A stretch of DNA of 64,000 nucleotides, taken from contig NC_041776.1 of assembly GCF_900090045.1 (NCBI RefSeq), positions 248,001 through 312,000 of the forward strand. The letters run 5' to 3'. Each line of letters starts with the position of its first letter. Position 1 is the first letter of the stretch. Made by a program: the position numbers and the translations under genes. Below are positions 62,785 to 64,000 of this stretch, in pieces. Source of the stretch: Plasmodium malariae. Taxonomy: Eukaryota; Apicomplexa; Aconoidasida; Haemosporida; Plasmodiidae. The notes beneath the pieces were generated by a model that did no database searches, was not told where the DNA came from, and saw only the letters and a program-made list of their open reading frames with translations.

Positions 62785-63511
62785 TACGTGCCCACATAGA
62801 TAATATTATATATACATATATGGCACGTTCTACGTATATATCATTGACAAAAAGGAGTTGTTTTTTTTTTTTTCCATTTTTATTTTTATTTTTTTTAACG
62901 TTTTAATTAAGTCATTTTTTTTTTTTTTTTTTTAACATGTGCATGTAATAGTATTTGGGGTGTATTTAATTTAATTCTCTTTCTTCGGTTATAGCACGTC
63001 CGAGTTGGCACAGCTAAAAATGTATAAATGTATATAAATACATATGTATATACGAGTATGTATATTTAAGTACATATATATAAATATGTATATAAGTATA
63101 TATAAATATATAAATATGCATATAAGTATATATATATATATAAATATGTACATGTATATGGTGTATATATATATTTTACGGACGTGTATACTTTTTACCC
63201 CATTCGCTTAGGTTTTCGTTGTAGGTATAAATAAAATACAGGATATTATTGTTTGTATGTCATCAAAAGGTAATAAATATATACATGTATATATATTAGT
63301 ATATATACATAATATACATATATATACATAATATACATGTATATACATAATATACATATATATACATAATATACATATATATACATACATTCATACATGT
63401 TTATATATTATGGAAAATCATTTGCATAAAAGCTACGCGCTTATTATTTATTCCGCATAAAAAAATTGTTGGAGTAAGAATTGCAATGACCGTGTACATG
63501 CTAAATATAAT

Positions 63512-63543
<32 letters not shown>

Positions 63544-63749
63544 CATATATGATGTATAACAGTAAACATGTAGGATGTATAAATACACAAACTATTAGAA
63601 AAAAAAAAGCAAGTCATAGTAACCCCTTTCTTCCAAAATGAAAAAAAAAAAAAATTTCTCTTCACATTCCCCGTATCTACATACGTTAATAAGTATATAT
63701 ATATATATATATTTATATAAATATACATAGATATTTATATATTTACATT

Positions 63750-63905
63750 TTTATATATTTATTTTTTATATATTTATTTTTTATATATTTATTTTTTATA
63801 TATTTACTTCTTATATATTTACTTTTTATATATTTACTTCTTATATATTTACTTTTTATATATTTACTTCTTATATATTTACTTTTTATATATTTACTTT
63901 TTATA
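63750..63905. repeat. 15-bp tandem repeat TTTTTATATATTTAC
   Basis: About ten units with alternating TTACTTC/TTACTTT endings that form a 30-base higher-order period near the right edge of the window. Confidence 0.85.
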
Positions 63906-64000
63906 TATTTATATTTTTATATTTTTATATATATATATATGTATATATTTATGTATGTATGTATGTATGTATTTATGTAAGTATGCATTTATGTAAGTAT

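Larger units (their letters stand above)
57055..64000. other. 7-kb AT-rich region, no convincing gene
   Basis: It starts with the kinase promoter side (TACA-rich 57160-57220). The rest is poly-A/T, TA and TATG microsatellite and several satellites: 28-bp TATG-type 59195-59310, 20-bp purine-rich 59975-60132, 12-bp 61915-61990, about 20-bp TACATAATA-type 63290-63390 and 15-bp 63750-63905. A GC-richer island at 57714-57794 and a weakly coding-like patch at 58583-59541 are listed. Minus-strand frames at 59674-59931 and 61068-61265 have partly protein-like composition but no partner exons. Confidence 0.6.

Noticed and set aside
57055..64000. NCR1-type transporter expected next to the kinase from remembered P. 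falciparum gene order
   Set aside because: No long multi-span frame is present. If synteny holds, it lies beyond the right edge.
1..64000. Mobile elements, insertion sequences or viral insertions
   Set aside because: No transposase, reverse transcriptase, integrase or terminal repeats were seen on either strand.

Overview
The window is nuclear DNA of a malaria parasite (genus Plasmodium). The sequence shows a very AT-rich genome with long A/T and TA tracts, many short introns with AT-rich bodies, proteins stuffed with asparagine/serine/lysine runs, and orthologues of recognisable Plasmodium genes. Three anchors (an eIF2-alpha kinase, MRE11 and proteasome subunit beta-3) sit in an order that I recall from P. 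falciparum chromosome 1, so this looks like a conserved internal chromosome block. I see no pir, var, rif or other subtelomeric family. The AT content and poly-Asn runs would fit a species of the P. malariae/P. ovale type better than P. vivax, but the species is an inference.

Layout. 1-3013 (+): 3' part of an Asn-rich membrane protein in at least four exons. 3912-5789 (+): five-exon J-domain protein with one membrane span. 6896-7561 (-): small acidic protein. 10388-14125 (+): nine-exon mitochondrial carrier, which the open frames alone do not show. 14413-15000 (-): small three-exon secreted cysteine-containing protein. 15533-22795 (-): 2420-residue protein with an N-terminal leucine-rich repeat block and a second globular core. 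28424-30835 (-): predicted mitochondrial helical-repeat protein with a pentapeptide minisatellite. 31966-33342 (+): proteasome beta-3, whose first exon is only the ATG. 34895-35602 (+): signal-peptide protein with two S1-like folds, probably apicoplast. 36051-39848 (-): MRE11. 40830-42146 (-): OST3/OST6-like protein. 43452-57054 (-): an enormous eIF2-alpha kinase (IK2-like) whose two kinase lobes lie about 3,600 residues apart and whose frame is broken inside a 12-bp minisatellite. 57055-64000: long AT-rich stretch without a convincing gene.

The genes are unlinked housekeeping and stage functions, not an operon: translation control (eIF2-alpha kinase), DNA repair (MRE11), proteolysis (proteasome), ER glycosylation (OST3-like), and mitochondrial/apicoplast functions (carrier, J-protein, helical-repeat protein, S1-like protein).

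The most interesting items are: three GC-rich, strongly self-complementary islands in AT-rich intergenic DNA (5951-6045, 42404-42501, 57714-57794), which look like unannotated structured RNAs; the split kinase with its frame break and poly-tyrosine activation-segment insert; the LRR plus second-core protein; and the small secreted protein. Splice sites were assigned by hand from GT/AG signals, phase and protein continuity.
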